A stretch of DNA of 42,507 nt, taken from NCBI RefSeq assembly GCF_002551005.1, contig NZ_NVOY01000050.1, forward strand, positions 1 to 42,507. Reading direction: 5' to 3'. The notes below the pieces were generated by a model. That model did no database searches. It was not told the origin of the DNA and saw only the letters and a program-made list of their open reading frames with translations. Of the stretch, positions 32,387-41,331 are shown in pieces. The translations under genes were made by a program, and so were the position numbers. The DNA comes from Bacillus pseudomycoides. Lineage in GTDB: Bacteria > Bacillota > Bacilli > Bacillales > Bacillaceae_G. Position 1 is the stretch's first letter; each line of letters opens with the position of its first letter.

Positions 32387-33824
32387 AATTTTTCTTTAAA
32401 AGTGATGCTCCCGCAATTCCAGGATGCGTCATTTCAAACGGATCTAATATCAAGTCCAATTCTTCTTGTGATAATACACCATTTTTCAAACAAAGCTCTC
32501 TGACAGATTGACCAGTTGCAATTGCTTCTTTTGCAACGCGAGCTGCTGCTTCGTATCCGATATGTGGATTCACAGCTGTAATAATCCCAACGCTTTGCTC
32601 AACATACTCTTTCAAATGCTCTTCATTTGCTTCAATCCCTTTTAGGCAATTATCTGTAAAGGCACGGAAGCCGTTATTCATAATGCTGATTGATTGAAGT
32701 AAGTTAAATACAAGTACTGGTTCCATTACATTAAGCTCTAATTGGCCTGCTTCTGAAGCAAGACAAATTGTATGGTCGTTCCCAATTACTTGGAACGCAA
32801 TTTGGTTAATCACTTCTGGCATAACAGGGTTTACTTTCCCTGGCATAATAGAAGAACCAGGTTGACGAGCTGGAAGCATAATTTCACCTAACCCAACGCG
32901 TGGACCAGATGCCATTAAGCGTAAGTCATTTGCAATTTTTGACATATTCATCATACATACTTTTAGTGCAGCTGATACTTCTGTATATGCATCTGTATTT
33001 TGCGTTGCATCTACTAAATCCTCTGCTCCAACAAGAGGCAATTTGCTAATAGCCGCCAAATGTTTTACTACAGCCTCAATGTACTGCGGATCTGCATTTA
33101 ATCCTGTACCAACAGCTGTCGCTCCCATGTTCACTTCATATAAGTGTTGACGAGATTTCTCAATGCGTTTCATATCGCGTCCAAGCACGCGTGCATATGC
33201 TTTAAACTCTTGTCCAAGACGAATTGGTACTGCATCTTGTAAATGCGTACGTCCCATTTTAATGACATGATCAAATTGTTCTGCTTTTAATTCAAAGATA
33301 TCACGCATATATCCCATTGTTTGTAATAAATCTTCTAACAAGTTTAATGTTGCAATATGAATTGCAGTTGGGAATGCATCATTTGTTGATTGTGCCATAT
33401 TCACATGGCTATTTGGGCTAATATATTGATAATCGCCTTTTTCCATCCCTAATAATTCAAGAGCGCGATTGGCCATCACTTCATTTGCATTCATATTCAT
33501 TGAAGTTCCAGCTCCGCCTTGAATCGGATCAACGATAAAATGCTCGTGCCATTTTCCCTCAAGAATCTCTTCTGCTGCTTGCGCAATTGCTGTACCTTTT
33601 TTTAGTTCTAATCGTCCAACATCTGTATTCGCAAGCGCCGCCGCTTTTTTTACAATCGCAAATGCTTTAATTAATCCTTCATGGATTTTATAACCTGTAA
33701 TCGGAAAGTTTTCGACCGCACGCATCGTTTGAACACCATAATACGCATGCATTGGTACTTCTTTCTCGCCTAAAAAATCTTTTTCAATTCGCACATCTTT
33801 TGTAGCTTCAGTTACTGTTGCCAT
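32385..33824 (-). CDS. aspA: Aspartate ammonia-lyase (aspartase)
   Basis: This 479-residue enzyme of the fumarase/aspartase superfamily converts L-aspartate to fumarate and ammonia. The signature GSSIMPGKVNP is present, as are MGRTHLQDAVPIRLGQEF, GGAGTSMNMNANEV, NSHVNMAQSTND and TAVGTGLNADPQY. It is a homotetramer in other species. The start ATG follows GGTGAGGAGTG. With the carrier next door it makes an aspartate-use module. A related fumarase is less likely given its length and neighbours. Confidence 0.93.
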   Translation of the reverse strand: MATVTEATKDVRIEKDFLGEKEVPMHAYYGVQTMRAVENFPITGYKIHEGLIKAFAIVKKAAALANTDVGRLELKKGTAIAQAAEEILEGKWHEHFIVDPIQGGAGTSMNMNANEVMANRALELLGMEKGDYQYISPNSHVNMAQSTNDAFPTAIHIATLNLLEDLLQTMGYMRDIFELKAEQFDHVIKMGRTHLQDAVPIRLGQEFKAYARVLGRDMKRIEKSRQHLYEVNMGATAVGTGLNADPQYIEAVVKHLAAISKLPLVGAEDLVDATQNTDAYTEVSAALKVCMMNMSKIANDLRLMASGPRVGLGEIMLPARQPGSSIMPGKVNPVMPEVINQIAFQVIGNDHTICLASEAGQLELNVMEPVLVFNLLQSISIMNNGFRAFTDNCLKGIEANEEHLKEYVEQSVGIITAVNPHIGYEAAARVAKEAIATGQSVRELCLKNGVLSQEELDLILDPFEMTHPGIAGASLLKKN

Positions 33825-33953
33825 ATGTGTTCACTCCTCACCTTATTTTGCCCCGTATTCATATGTACCCATTCTCCCACCTCAAATTTTACAAGAAATA
33901 AAAAATGAAGCAGGAGATATACTATTTGTGATACATCAATTCGTTTCACGAAT

Positions 33954-33986
33954 AATCAGTGAGAGATACATAATCTCTCACTGATT
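33954..33986 (-). terminator. Terminator of the gltP-like gene
   Basis: AATCAGTGAGAGAT / ATCTCTCACTGATT with a 5-nt loop, perfect 14-bp stem, right after the carrier gene on the minus strand. Confidence 0.85.
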
Positions 33987-33997
33987 AAACCTTTTAT

Positions 33998-35269
33998 TTA
34001 TGCTGCTTTTGTTTGATTTACAGTTTCTACATACTGTTTTGCTTTTTCTTGATCAAATTCGCCTTCCCATTTCGACATGACAATCGCTGCTAATGCGTTC
34101 CCTAATACATTGACAGACGAACGAATCATATCTAGAATACGGTCAATACCAGCAATTAAAGCAATTCCTTCTAATGGAAGTCCCATCGAACCTAATGTTG
34201 CCAATACAACAACAAAGGAAGCACCAGGAACACCAGCCATTCCTTTAGACGTTAACATTAAAACAAATAACAATGTAACTTGTTCTGTTAATGACATGTG
34301 TATACCGTACATTTGCGCCACAAATAGCGATGCTAACGCTTGATAAATAGCTGATCCAGTTAAGTTAAATGTGTAACCAGTAGGTATTACGAAAGAAGCT
34401 ACGGCCTTCGGACAACCAAACTCTTCCATTTTCCTCATAATATTTGGTAAAACAGCTTCTGAACTTGCTGTTGTAAAAGAAAGAATCAATTCTTCTTTTA
34501 AAACTTTCATTAAAGTGAAAATGTTTACTCCCACCATTTTTGCATTTATACCTAATACCACAATAACAAATAATACAACTGTTACATAAACTGCAACCAC
34601 TAATTTCCCTAACGGAAGCAGTGTACCCACTCCAAATTTTGCAACCGTAACAGCAATTAGTGCAAATACACCAACCGGAGCAAATTTCATGACTTGATTT
34701 GTCACCCAGAACATTGCTTCTAATACACCTTCAAAGAAATTAAAGACTGGCTTTCCTTTTTCTCCGATTGCAGCAACCCCTAAACCGAATAACACTGAGA
34801 AGAAAATAATCGGTAATAAGTCCCCTTGTGTAATAGATTCAAATACGTTTTTTGGTACAATATGAACAATTGTTTCTGCAAAACCTTTTTTCTCCGTTGC
34901 ATCAGCTGTTGCTTTGTATGCTGAAATGTCACTTTGCTGCAAATGGCTCATATCAACACCCGTTCCTGGATGGAACACATTTGCTGCTACTAAGCCCATT
35001 AAAATGGCAATCGTCGTGATAATTTCAAAATAGAGTATAGTTTTTCCGCCTAATTTACCGAGCTTCTTCATGTCGCCCACACCTGCTACCGCAACAATAA
35101 GTGCAGATATAACAATTGGAACGACGATCATTTTAATTAAATGAATAAAAATGTCTCCAAGCGGTGTAATATAGGAAATAGCTGTTTTATTCCCAGAAAA
35201 GATTGCCCCTACTACAATCCCTAAAATAAGTGCTACTAAAATTTGTGTAGCTAATCCGAATTTTTTCAT
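33998..35269 (-). CDS. gltP: Glutamate/aspartate:cation symporter (DAACS family, GltP/DctP-like)
   Basis: This 423-residue carrier has eight or more helices and two re-entrant loops. The DAACS motifs are TTASSEAVLPN (HP1) and GYTFNLTGSAIYQALA (TM7 region); GMAGVPGASFVVVLATL marks HP2, and DRILDMIRSSVNVLGN is the substrate-contacting TM8 (D, R, N). It would take up aspartate, glutamate or C4-dicarboxylates with H+ or Na+. The aspartase gene is the next downstream, transcribed separately. Carbon control is suggested by a cre-like site in its leader. DctA-like function cannot be excluded. Confidence 0.9.
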   Translation of the reverse strand: MKKFGLATQILVALILGIVVGAIFSGNKTAISYITPLGDIFIHLIKMIVVPIVISALIVAVAGVGDMKKLGKLGGKTILYFEIITTIAILMGLVAANVFHPGTGVDMSHLQQSDISAYKATADATEKKGFAETIVHIVPKNVFESITQGDLLPIIFFSVLFGLGVAAIGEKGKPVFNFFEGVLEAMFWVTNQVMKFAPVGVFALIAVTVAKFGVGTLLPLGKLVVAVYVTVVLFVIVVLGINAKMVGVNIFTLMKVLKEELILSFTTASSEAVLPNIMRKMEEFGCPKAVASFVIPTGYTFNLTGSAIYQALASLFVAQMYGIHMSLTEQVTLLFVLMLTSKGMAGVPGASFVVVLATLGSMGLPLEGIALIAGIDRILDMIRSSVNVLGNALAAIVMSKWEGEFDQEKAKQYVETVNQTKAA

Positions 35270-35287
35270 GTATTTTCATCCCCTTCA

Positions 35288-35302
35288 TGCGAACGCTTTC
35301 AA
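35288..35302 (-). promoter_or_regulatory. cre site (CcpA operator) in the gltP leader
   Basis: The minus strand reads TTGAAAGCGTTCGCA, fitting the relaxed consensus WTGNAANCGNWNNCW at all fixed positions. It is 19 nt before the ATG, a position that would block transcription elongation (catabolite repression by glucose). Confidence 0.6.
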
Positions 35303-35475
35303 TTTGTATGTATAAAAGCTTACTCACATGATAAAGGTGAACCTACAAAATCATACAAAAACCTACAAGTTTGTCACAAAACTTTCGGATTTTTTTCTTA
35401 AAATGTTCATTGATGCTCTTCTTTATTATACAATCGAAATATAAATTGATAAAACATCAGATTATTTCGTATAAT

Positions 35476-36150
35476 CTAAAAAGAAAATTCATTAAATACA
35501 ACAACTGGCTCTTCTAGATTATTATTCATTACAACTACATTCGCACACCCCTTTGGCGCATGCTCTTCTATGTACATGTGACAAGCCGCATGATATCGCT
35601 GTAAAAACATTTCACTTGCTTTCTCTTCACTTCCAAAAGCTTGCGCTTCCCTCTTAGAACCACGTTCTCTAGCAATCTTGAAGTCTGTTTCTACAAATAC
35701 TTTATAGTCAAATAAATGTTTTAGTTCCTCCTTAAATAAAAAGGTTCCATCTACTATAAATATTGTATTTTCTGAAGCAAATACAGGTTCAGAATGTATA
35801 TACATATCGGTCTCTAAATCGTGTGATTGTATTTCATAACGCATCGTACCATTCGATCCTAATGGGATTAATAATCGTTCTGAAATAGCTTTATAATCAT
35901 GAGCATCTTCATAATATCCCTTCGCTGATCCCTTCCCTTGTGAATATCGAATTGCTCTTGGATTGTGGAAATAATCGATACTCGTTCGAATTACTTTTCT
36001 TCCTTGATTTTGAATTTCTTTCGCCAATTCATTTGCAAATGTTGTTTTCCCTGAAGCTGTAATACCACTAACACCCACTCTTACAGGATGATTTAATTTA
36101 AGCGCACATATATGCTCCGCGATTTCACGAATAACAGTTTGACGTTTCAC
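35476..36150 (-). CDS. Uridine kinase-like P-loop protein
   Basis: This 224-residue protein has Walker A GITASGKTT (29-37), SIDYFHNP with the substrate-site Asp, YYEDAHDY, and IFIVDGTFLF as Walker B strand. It belongs to the uridine kinase/phosphoribulokinase-like group and differs from canonical Udk. Starts with GTG after GAGGGGG. The product may phosphorylate uridine or another nucleoside or sugar. It stands alone. Confidence 0.8.
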   Translation of the reverse strand: MKRQTVIREIAEHICALKLNHPVRVGVSGITASGKTTFANELAKEIQNQGRKVIRTSIDYFHNPRAIRYSQGKGSAKGYYEDAHDYKAISERLLIPLGSNGTMRYEIQSHDLETDMYIHSEPVFASENTIFIVDGTFLFKEELKHLFDYKVFVETDFKIARERGSKREAQAFGSEEKASEMFLQRYHAACHMYIEEHAPKGCANVVVMNNNLEEPVVVFNEFSF

Positions 36151-36289
36151 TTCAATTCCCCCTCATAGAATCTAACCACATACTCCCTTATGTTAATGGA
36201 AAATAATTCTTCTTGCCATTTTAGTTTATCATTCAATGCGTATGTTGTAAAAATATGTATTCGTTTCTTCAACGTTATAATAAATAAGA

Positions 36290-36316
36290 AAAAATGCAGC
36301 ACCACGCTGCATTTTC
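36290..36316 (-). terminator. Terminator of the PLD gene
   Basis: AAAAATGCAGC / GCTGCATTTT with a 5-nt loop, on the 3' side of the cardiolipin synthase gene. Confidence 0.85.
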
Positions 36317-36330
36317 TCTCTTTCATCTTT

Positions 36331-37542
36331 CTATAAATAATAATTAAACATCCCTACGATCTTTTCTTTACACTTCACCCAAAAGGATAAATTATTTAAA
36401 AATGATATCGTCATTTCTTTTGAATCTTGAATATCTTGCGCTAATGCCTGATTTATCTGTTGCAGAAGAGGACCACCCTTTATATAGAAATTCATCTCAT
36501 CATTAATATAAAAGCTGCGTGGAGTAAAATTTGCTGTTCCTATCACAATTGTTTCATTATCAAACACCATAGCTTTTCCGTGAAACATCCCTTTTTTATA
36601 TCCATATACAGAAATACCATTCTCGACCGCTTGACGAATATAAGGATATGCAGCCTCTTTTATAAAAGGAACATCCGGTTTGTAAGACCACAGTATTTTA
36701 ATAGAAATACCGCGTTTCCTTGCTTGAATTAAAGCATTCATAAGTTTTTCATCTTTTGGTATAAAATACGGGGTGGCAATCACGATAGATCGCTTTGCCT
36801 GCTTTATTAATTCGATATACTTTTGGATCATACCATGACCATTGTAACTAGATAGTGTATATAACGTTTTCCCTGGGACACTCTGCTTAGGAGTACTTAT
36901 TATTGCTTCAGAAGTATCTCGTTTCCAGTCTAATGCAAACTGTTCTTCTAAATCTTTCACCCCGTCTCCTGTTATTCGTATATGATAATCTCGCCAATAT
37001 CCAAATTTCTTGTCTTTTCCTAAATATTCATCTCCTATGTTAAAACCACCACTATATCCTATTTTTCCATCAATTGTTGTAATTCGGCGATGATTCCGAT
37101 GGTGTAGCGAATAAAATGAGAATGGCAATTCAGGTTTTCTACTATATGTAAAATGAACACCACTTGCTTGTAATTCATTTTTCATTTTTCTTTTGAAAGA
37201 CAAATCATTAATCCGATCGACTGAAAGATATACTTGTACACCTTCTTTCGCTTTTTCTTTCAACAGCTGCACAAAAGTATGGCTGCTTTTATCATCTGAA
37301 AGGATAAAGAAATAACTAAAAATTGAATGTTTCGCCTCTTTTATATCAGAAAATAGCTGCTGATACAAAGATTGCCCATCAACATATAATTGAAAATCAC
37401 TATAGTGATTTTCAAATTCTTTCGTTTGATTCTTTTTCGCTTCTATTTTTCTTCCTAGCGTTACATCAACATGCATCGAAACAAGCAGAAAAACTAATAT
37501 AGCAATAATAATAGAAATAATCCGAAGTATTTTTTTTACCAT
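36331..37542 (-). CDS. Phospholipase D / cardiolipin synthase-like protein
   Basis: This 403-residue membrane protein has an N-terminal helix (about 5-30), then two PLDc domains. The first HKD-type motif is HRRITTIDGKIGYSGG, where Arg stands in the place of the Lys of HxK; the second is HGKAMVFDNETIVIGT with a regular HxK. It would condense two phosphatidylglycerols to cardiolipin. It is shorter than ClsA by one N-terminal helix. A start ATG follows AAGGAAA. A minor paralogue role is likely, since bacilli have several. Confidence 0.82.
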   Translation of the reverse strand: MVKKILRIISIIIAILVFLLVSMHVDVTLGRKIEAKKNQTKEFENHYSDFQLYVDGQSLYQQLFSDIKEAKHSIFSYFFILSDDKSSHTFVQLLKEKAKEGVQVYLSVDRINDLSFKRKMKNELQASGVHFTYSRKPELPFSFYSLHHRNHRRITTIDGKIGYSGGFNIGDEYLGKDKKFGYWRDYHIRITGDGVKDLEEQFALDWKRDTSEAIISTPKQSVPGKTLYTLSSYNGHGMIQKYIELIKQAKRSIVIATPYFIPKDEKLMNALIQARKRGISIKILWSYKPDVPFIKEAAYPYIRQAVENGISVYGYKKGMFHGKAMVFDNETIVIGTANFTPRSFYINDEMNFYIKGGPLLQQINQALAQDIQDSKEMTISFLNNLSFWVKCKEKIVGMFNYYL

Positions 37543-37670
37543 TTCGATTTCCTTCCGTACAAACTATTTTGTCTCTACATAGTATTTCAACAGAAGTTAC
37601 TTTTCATGCTCATTTGTAAGGTGTTTCATTTTATTTTTTACTATATAGTTATCCATACAATAAGGGTCAT
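37543..37670. other. Intergenic with promoter elements
   Basis: A+T-rich spacer between the PLD gene and the hydrolase stub; nothing specific is seen. Confidence 0.35.
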
Positions 37671-37772
37671 ATGAAAAACTGTAAAGAGAAAACACCTATC
37701 GTCTGTATTCCCGGCCTTTTGGGCTCTATGAATAATATTTTTAGGGGTACCACGACATACCCATCAACCTAA
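37671..37772 (+). pseudogene. Stub of an alpha/beta hydrolase gene
   Basis: The 33-codon frame starts MKNCKEKTPIVCIPGLLGSM, which resembles the start of a lipase/esterase-like hydrolase, where PGLLGS is the oxyanion-hole region. It stops at TAA shortly after (RGTTTYPST). No further hydrolase sequence was seen before the PadR gene. AAGGG lies 4 nt before the ATG. It is probably the remnant of a deleted gene. Confidence 0.55.
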
Positions 37773-37870
37773 GATAAATTTATATACCCAAAACGATTAA
37801 AATAAAGCTTTCATGAAATTAAGTTACTTATAGCATCTTTCATACTGAACGATGCTATTTTCCATTCTTT

Positions 37871-37903
37871 ATGTCGTTTTACGACATATGTCGTGTTACG
37901 ATG
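37871..37903 (+). promoter_or_regulatory. Tandem PadR operators
   Basis: ATGTCGTTTTACGACAT is a perfect 7-3-7 palindrome and is followed at once by ATGTCGTGTTACGAT, an imperfect second copy. Both carry ATGT with a matching ACAT or its start, as in PadR operators. They lie about 20 nt before the padR-like ATG. Confidence 0.65.
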
Positions 37904-37922
37904 TTTTTTAGGAGGTGAAAAA

Positions 37923-38252
37923 ATGGACAAAGAAATGATGAAAGGAAGTATTGATATACTTGTACTTTCTATAATTTCTCACCATGATACTTACGGTTAT
38001 GAAATTATTCAAAAACTTAAAGAACAAAGTAACGACGTTTACCATATGAGTCAAGGTACACTATATCCATCACTCAAACGAATGGAACAAAAGAATTTGA
38101 TTGAATCTTACTGGGGAGAATCCGAAACAGGACAAAAGAGAAAATTTTACTGCATTACTGTAGCTGGCAAGCAAGAACTAGAGAAGAAGCTGAATTATTG
38201 GGGACAAATCACTGCGCTTATTCAAGCTTGCAGGAAAGGAGAATTCGCATGA
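37923..38252 (+). CDS. PadR-family transcriptional regulator
   Basis: This 109-residue protein of the PadR-like subfamily 2 has a winged helix (MDKEMMKGSIDILVLSIISHHDTYGYEIIQKL, then GTLYPSLKRMEQKNLIESYW, and RKFYCITVAGKQEL). The C-terminal dimer helix is short. The ATG at 37923 follows TAGGAGGTG. It probably represses itself via the tandem palindromes and the co-transcribed gene, whose start codon overlaps its stop (ATGA). PadR-type regulators with a membrane partner often respond to drugs or cell-envelope stress; here the signal is unknown. Confidence 0.88.
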   Translation: MDKEMMKGSIDILVLSIISHHDTYGYEIIQKLKEQSNDVYHMSQGTLYPSLKRMEQKNLIESYWGESETGQKRKFYCITVAGKQELEKKLNYWGQITALIQACRKGEFA

Positions 38253-38974
38253 AAGATTTTGAAAATTACATAGAATGTATTGTAAAAAAGAGTAATCTAG
38301 ATAGGTCAGCCCGCGAAGAACTAGCTTTAGAATTGCTTGATCATCTCACTAGTTTAAAAGAAGAATATATTAAAAAAGGGATGTCAACAAAACAAGCAAA
38401 ACAATTAGCCATACAACATTTTGGAGAACCAAATTTTATTGGGAGAGAACTTCAAAAATCTATTTTTCCATATGAAAAATTCATAAAGCGCTCTGCATGG
38501 TCTTTATTTGTTCCTTACATATTATTCTTTGTTTGGTATCAGTATTTAGGAAATAGCGTTGGGCGTGAGTGGTTTCTTAGAATTATTGAGCAATTTTCAA
38601 GAAATCATGATGTGATGTGGTTGCTTCGTACTTTTATTAATATTACACCTTTCTATACCCTTTTTCTGTATAACATACCTGGTTATTGGGTAGTCCATGC
38701 AGTTAAACCTACTATCTTATTGATTCCATTGGGATTTTTAATTCCTATTCTATTTCATAGATTCCGTTCTTCTAAAGCAGCTTTTATGCTCTTTATTAAA
38801 TTAACTTTAACAATTGAGTTGTTGTATATTGTCATGTTAGTAGGGACTTTTGACACTACTAGTATTATTTTTCATTTAATTGGCCTCTTAGTTGGATTTA
38901 CAGGATGGAAATTACTACGAATGCTGCAAGTTAAGAAATTCCTTAAACCATCAAATACAAACTATGTGAAATGA
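38249..38974 (+). CDS. Membrane protein with permease-prefix domain and VanZ-like fold
   Basis: The ATG overlaps the padR stop (ATGA), a sign of translational coupling. Of 241 residues, the first ~85 are a cytoplasmic 'permease prefix domain 1' (EELALELLDHLTSLKEEYIKKG, ...AIQHFGEPNFIGREL). About four hydrophobic helices follow, with NITPFYTLFLY, LIPLGFLIPIL and GTFDTTSIIFHLIGLLVG resembling VanZ-like proteins. The prefix domain often sits on proteins regulated by the PadR encoded with them. Function is unknown; an envelope role is inferred. Confidence 0.75.
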   Translation: MKDFENYIECIVKKSNLDRSAREELALELLDHLTSLKEEYIKKGMSTKQAKQLAIQHFGEPNFIGRELQKSIFPYEKFIKRSAWSLFVPYILFFVWYQYLGNSVGREWFLRIIEQFSRNHDVMWLLRTFINITPFYTLFLYNIPGYWVVHAVKPTILLIPLGFLIPILFHRFRSSKAAFMLFIKLTLTIELLYIVMLVGTFDTTSIIFHLIGLLVGFTGWKLLRMLQVKKFLKPSNTNYVK

Positions 38975-39009
38975 TAATTTTATTACAATTAATCTACAAA
39001 GAAATCTTG

Positions 39010-39040
39010 AAGGAGTACAACATTCAACTGTACCCCTTTT
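39010..39040. terminator. Bidirectional terminator between VanZ-like and ABC genes
   Basis: AAGGAGTACA pairs with TGTACCCCTT with one mismatch and is followed by TTTT on the plus strand. Both genes end towards it. Confidence 0.65.
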
Positions 39041-39049
39041 GCATCTTTA

Positions 39050-40192
39050 TTAAATAAAATTCCTTACATCGTTATTACGCCCAAATTTATAAATTGCGAT
39101 TAAGAAGAAGGCAATAGCAAAAGCAAACAAAATTAAAATATTTAAATATAAATCTGCAAACTGCGTTCCTTGTTGTAATTTCGTGATTGTATCTAATAAC
39201 CAACGCTGCGGAAGAAATTCAGCAATTTTTTGCACTGTTGCTGGCATAATTTCAAACGGAAAGAAACATCCCGCAAGCAAACATGTTGGTGTAATAATGA
39301 TATTTTGCATTGCATTTACAGAAGTTGAATTTTTCGCAAAAGATACAATTGCTAATGATAAGCCAATTGCAATTAAGCCAAATATCATCAATACTCCCAC
39401 CATAACAATTATCGGCATATGGGGATCAATATGAAATACATTTGTCATACATAATACTGTTACAACAATTTGTACGATTGAAATAAGCATATTCACAACA
39501 ACGTTAGATAAGATATACTTCCTTCCGTCTATCGGCGTTGACAATAATCTAAAATATGTTCTATTCTCTTTTTCTTTCAAAATGATTTCTGAAAAGTTCA
39601 CCGCTGAAAATAGCATAAACACCATGAGATAACCAATCGTTTGATTCGTCATATCTTTATTTTTCGAAGTATCCTTAAGCGTATGAGCTGTTAACTTGAA
39701 CGAATTTTTTTGATAACTTTCATACATCCTATCAAACTTACTTTGATTATCTTGTGCTACTTTACTTATTGCCGTTATATTATCAATATAATTATACAAA
39801 TAAGATTTAATAAAACCAGTGATTTGCACACCTTTAATGGAGGAGATTTCAATGTGACTTGGCTTGCCGTCACGAACACTTTGCGAAAAACCTGAATCTA
39901 ACGTAATTACTGCATCCAGTTTTTTCGAGGCAAGGTTCTCTTTGATTTCTGATGATTGAATTTTACTTACTTTTACATGGTCTAATCCTTCTATAAATTT
40001 CACCGTATCACTTGCTATATAATGATTTTCATGATTTACAATCCCAATACGTAATGTCCCCTGCCCTACATTTCCATACATCATAAATGAAATTAATGCT
40101 CCTGCTATTGGCAATCCAATAATAATAAGTAATCCTTTTTTATTTTTTAAAAGTACAGATAATGTTTTTTGTATGAGCCATAAAATATCTTT
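39050..40192 (-). CDS. ABC-2 type exporter permease (second)
   Basis: This 380-residue permease has an N-terminal helix, a large extracytoplasmic domain (about 45-170) and five C-terminal helices (IGYLMVFMLFSAVNF onward) with the ABC-2 motif KEKENRTYFRLLSTPIDGRKYILSN. The ATG at 40192 is chosen because GGAGGGG precedes it; it is 5 nt from the stop of the upstream permease gene. It works as a pair with that permease and the ATPase, exporting a drug, lipid or peptide. Substrate unknown. Confidence 0.85.
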   Translation of the reverse strand, partial: KDILWLIQKTLSVLLKNKKGLLIIIGLPIAGALISFMMYGNVGQGTLRIGIVNHENHYIASDTVKFIEGLDHVKVSKIQSSEIKENLASKKLDAVITLDSGFSQSVRDGKPSHIEISSIKGVQITGFIKSYLYNYIDNITAISKVAQDNQSKFDRMYESYQKNSFKLTAHTLKDTSKNKDMTNQTIGYLMVFMLFSAVNFSEIILKEKENRTYFRLLSTPIDGRKYILSNVVVNMLISIVQIVVTVLCMTNVFHIDPHMPIIVMVGVLMIFGLIAIGLSLAIVSFAKNSTSVNAMQNIIITPTCLLAGCFFPFEIMPATVQKIAEFLPQRWLLDTITKLQQGTQFADLYLNILILFAFAIAFFLIAIYKFGRNNDVRNFI

Positions 40193-40196
40193 CATA

Positions 40197-41306
40197 TTAT
40201 AGCCCCTCCCATCTGCGTAATGCGATAATCGCAATCAATAAAAACAGTGCTGAAATTCCAAGGTTTAAAGAAATTACCGGAAATGCTGCTCCTAAATCAT
40301 TTGCATAAATTATTTTCATAATCGCTGTATTTGCCCATGTTAATGGCGACATATTTGTAACCGCATTTTCTTCAACTACAAAATATGCTCCGCCAAAAAA
40401 AGAAGCTAACTGTAAAACAACCATAATAACCGCTCTAGCTGCCTCACCTGTTTTCATAATATATCCCATTCCTAACCCAAAGCTAATCGCAAGTAATACT
40501 TCTGTCAGTAAAATAAGAAACACTACGCCAAGATGGTCACCCCAATTTGCCTGATACACAAACATACTAAAGAAAATAACAAGCAGTAGACAAAGTGCAT
40601 TTGTGACAAGACTACCAAATATTTTTCCAATGAAAATTTCCGCTTTACTAACAGGCGCTGCGATTAAACGATCTCCTGTTTTTCGTAATCGCTCTCCGCG
40701 AATCAGAAAACTCGCTCCCATCGCTCCGTACAAGGCAATCATTGTCGTCATTACAACCGCATAATAATCCATAGAACTTGGTTTTTTAGCAGCTTGTAAA
40801 GATGTCTCTTTTATATAATCTTCATGGTTTCCACCTGAAATAACTGTACTCACTTTCCCGGGATCTACTTTCGCAACTTCTACTACTACGTTGTACTTAT
40901 CGACAAATGTAGTAAGCATCCCCTCAACAATACTTCCCTCAATACTATTTCGATCACTCTCATATAATTTCACACCATCTTGATTCATTTCTACATAGCC
41001 AGCATATTTATTTTGTTTCACTTCTTCTTTTCCATCTACTTCGGTTGAAACTTTTGTAAAGTGAATTCCCGATTTATCTGTTTCTTTTATAAATGCTTCA
41101 AAAGCCTGTGAGAACCTACTATCCGCTTCATCTTTATATAATACCTTTATATTTTTAATAGAAAGACTGTCACTATTAAATGCATTTGTTAAAGCCGTTC
41201 CCAAAATTAGCATAAGCACTACTGGAAATGCTAACATAAAAACTAATGTTCTTATATCTCGAAACTCTCTTTTAATTTGCGTGATAGCAATATTGAAGAT
41301 GTTCAA
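40197..41306 (-). CDS. ABC-2 type exporter permease (first)
   Basis: This 369-residue permease has the same fold: N-terminal helix (FMLAFPVVLMLILGTAL), extracytoplasmic domain (50-170) and five to six helices, with RGERLRKTGDRLIAAPVSKAEIFIGKIFGS as the coupling region. It lies 26 nt downstream of the ATPase gene and 5 nt before the next permease. The two permeases presumably form a heterodimer. Confidence 0.87.
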   Translation of the reverse strand: MNIFNIAITQIKREFRDIRTLVFMLAFPVVLMLILGTALTNAFNSDSLSIKNIKVLYKDEADSRFSQAFEAFIKETDKSGIHFTKVSTEVDGKEEVKQNKYAGYVEMNQDGVKLYESDRNSIEGSIVEGMLTTFVDKYNVVVEVAKVDPGKVSTVISGGNHEDYIKETSLQAAKKPSSMDYYAVVMTTMIALYGAMGASFLIRGERLRKTGDRLIAAPVSKAEIFIGKIFGSLVTNALCLLLVIFFSMFVYQANWGDHLGVVFLILLTEVLLAISFGLGMGYIMKTGEAARAVIMVVLQLASFFGGAYFVVEENAVTNMSPLTWANTAIMKIIYANDLGAAFPVISLNLGISALFLLIAIIALRRWEGL

Positions 41307-41331
41307 GCGGTGAACCTCCTTTTTCTATTTA

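Noticed and set aside
38198-38248. Longer start for the VanZ-like protein
   Set aside because: It would overlap padR by 55 nt without a ribosome site; the ATGA-overlapping start with GAAAGGAG is better.
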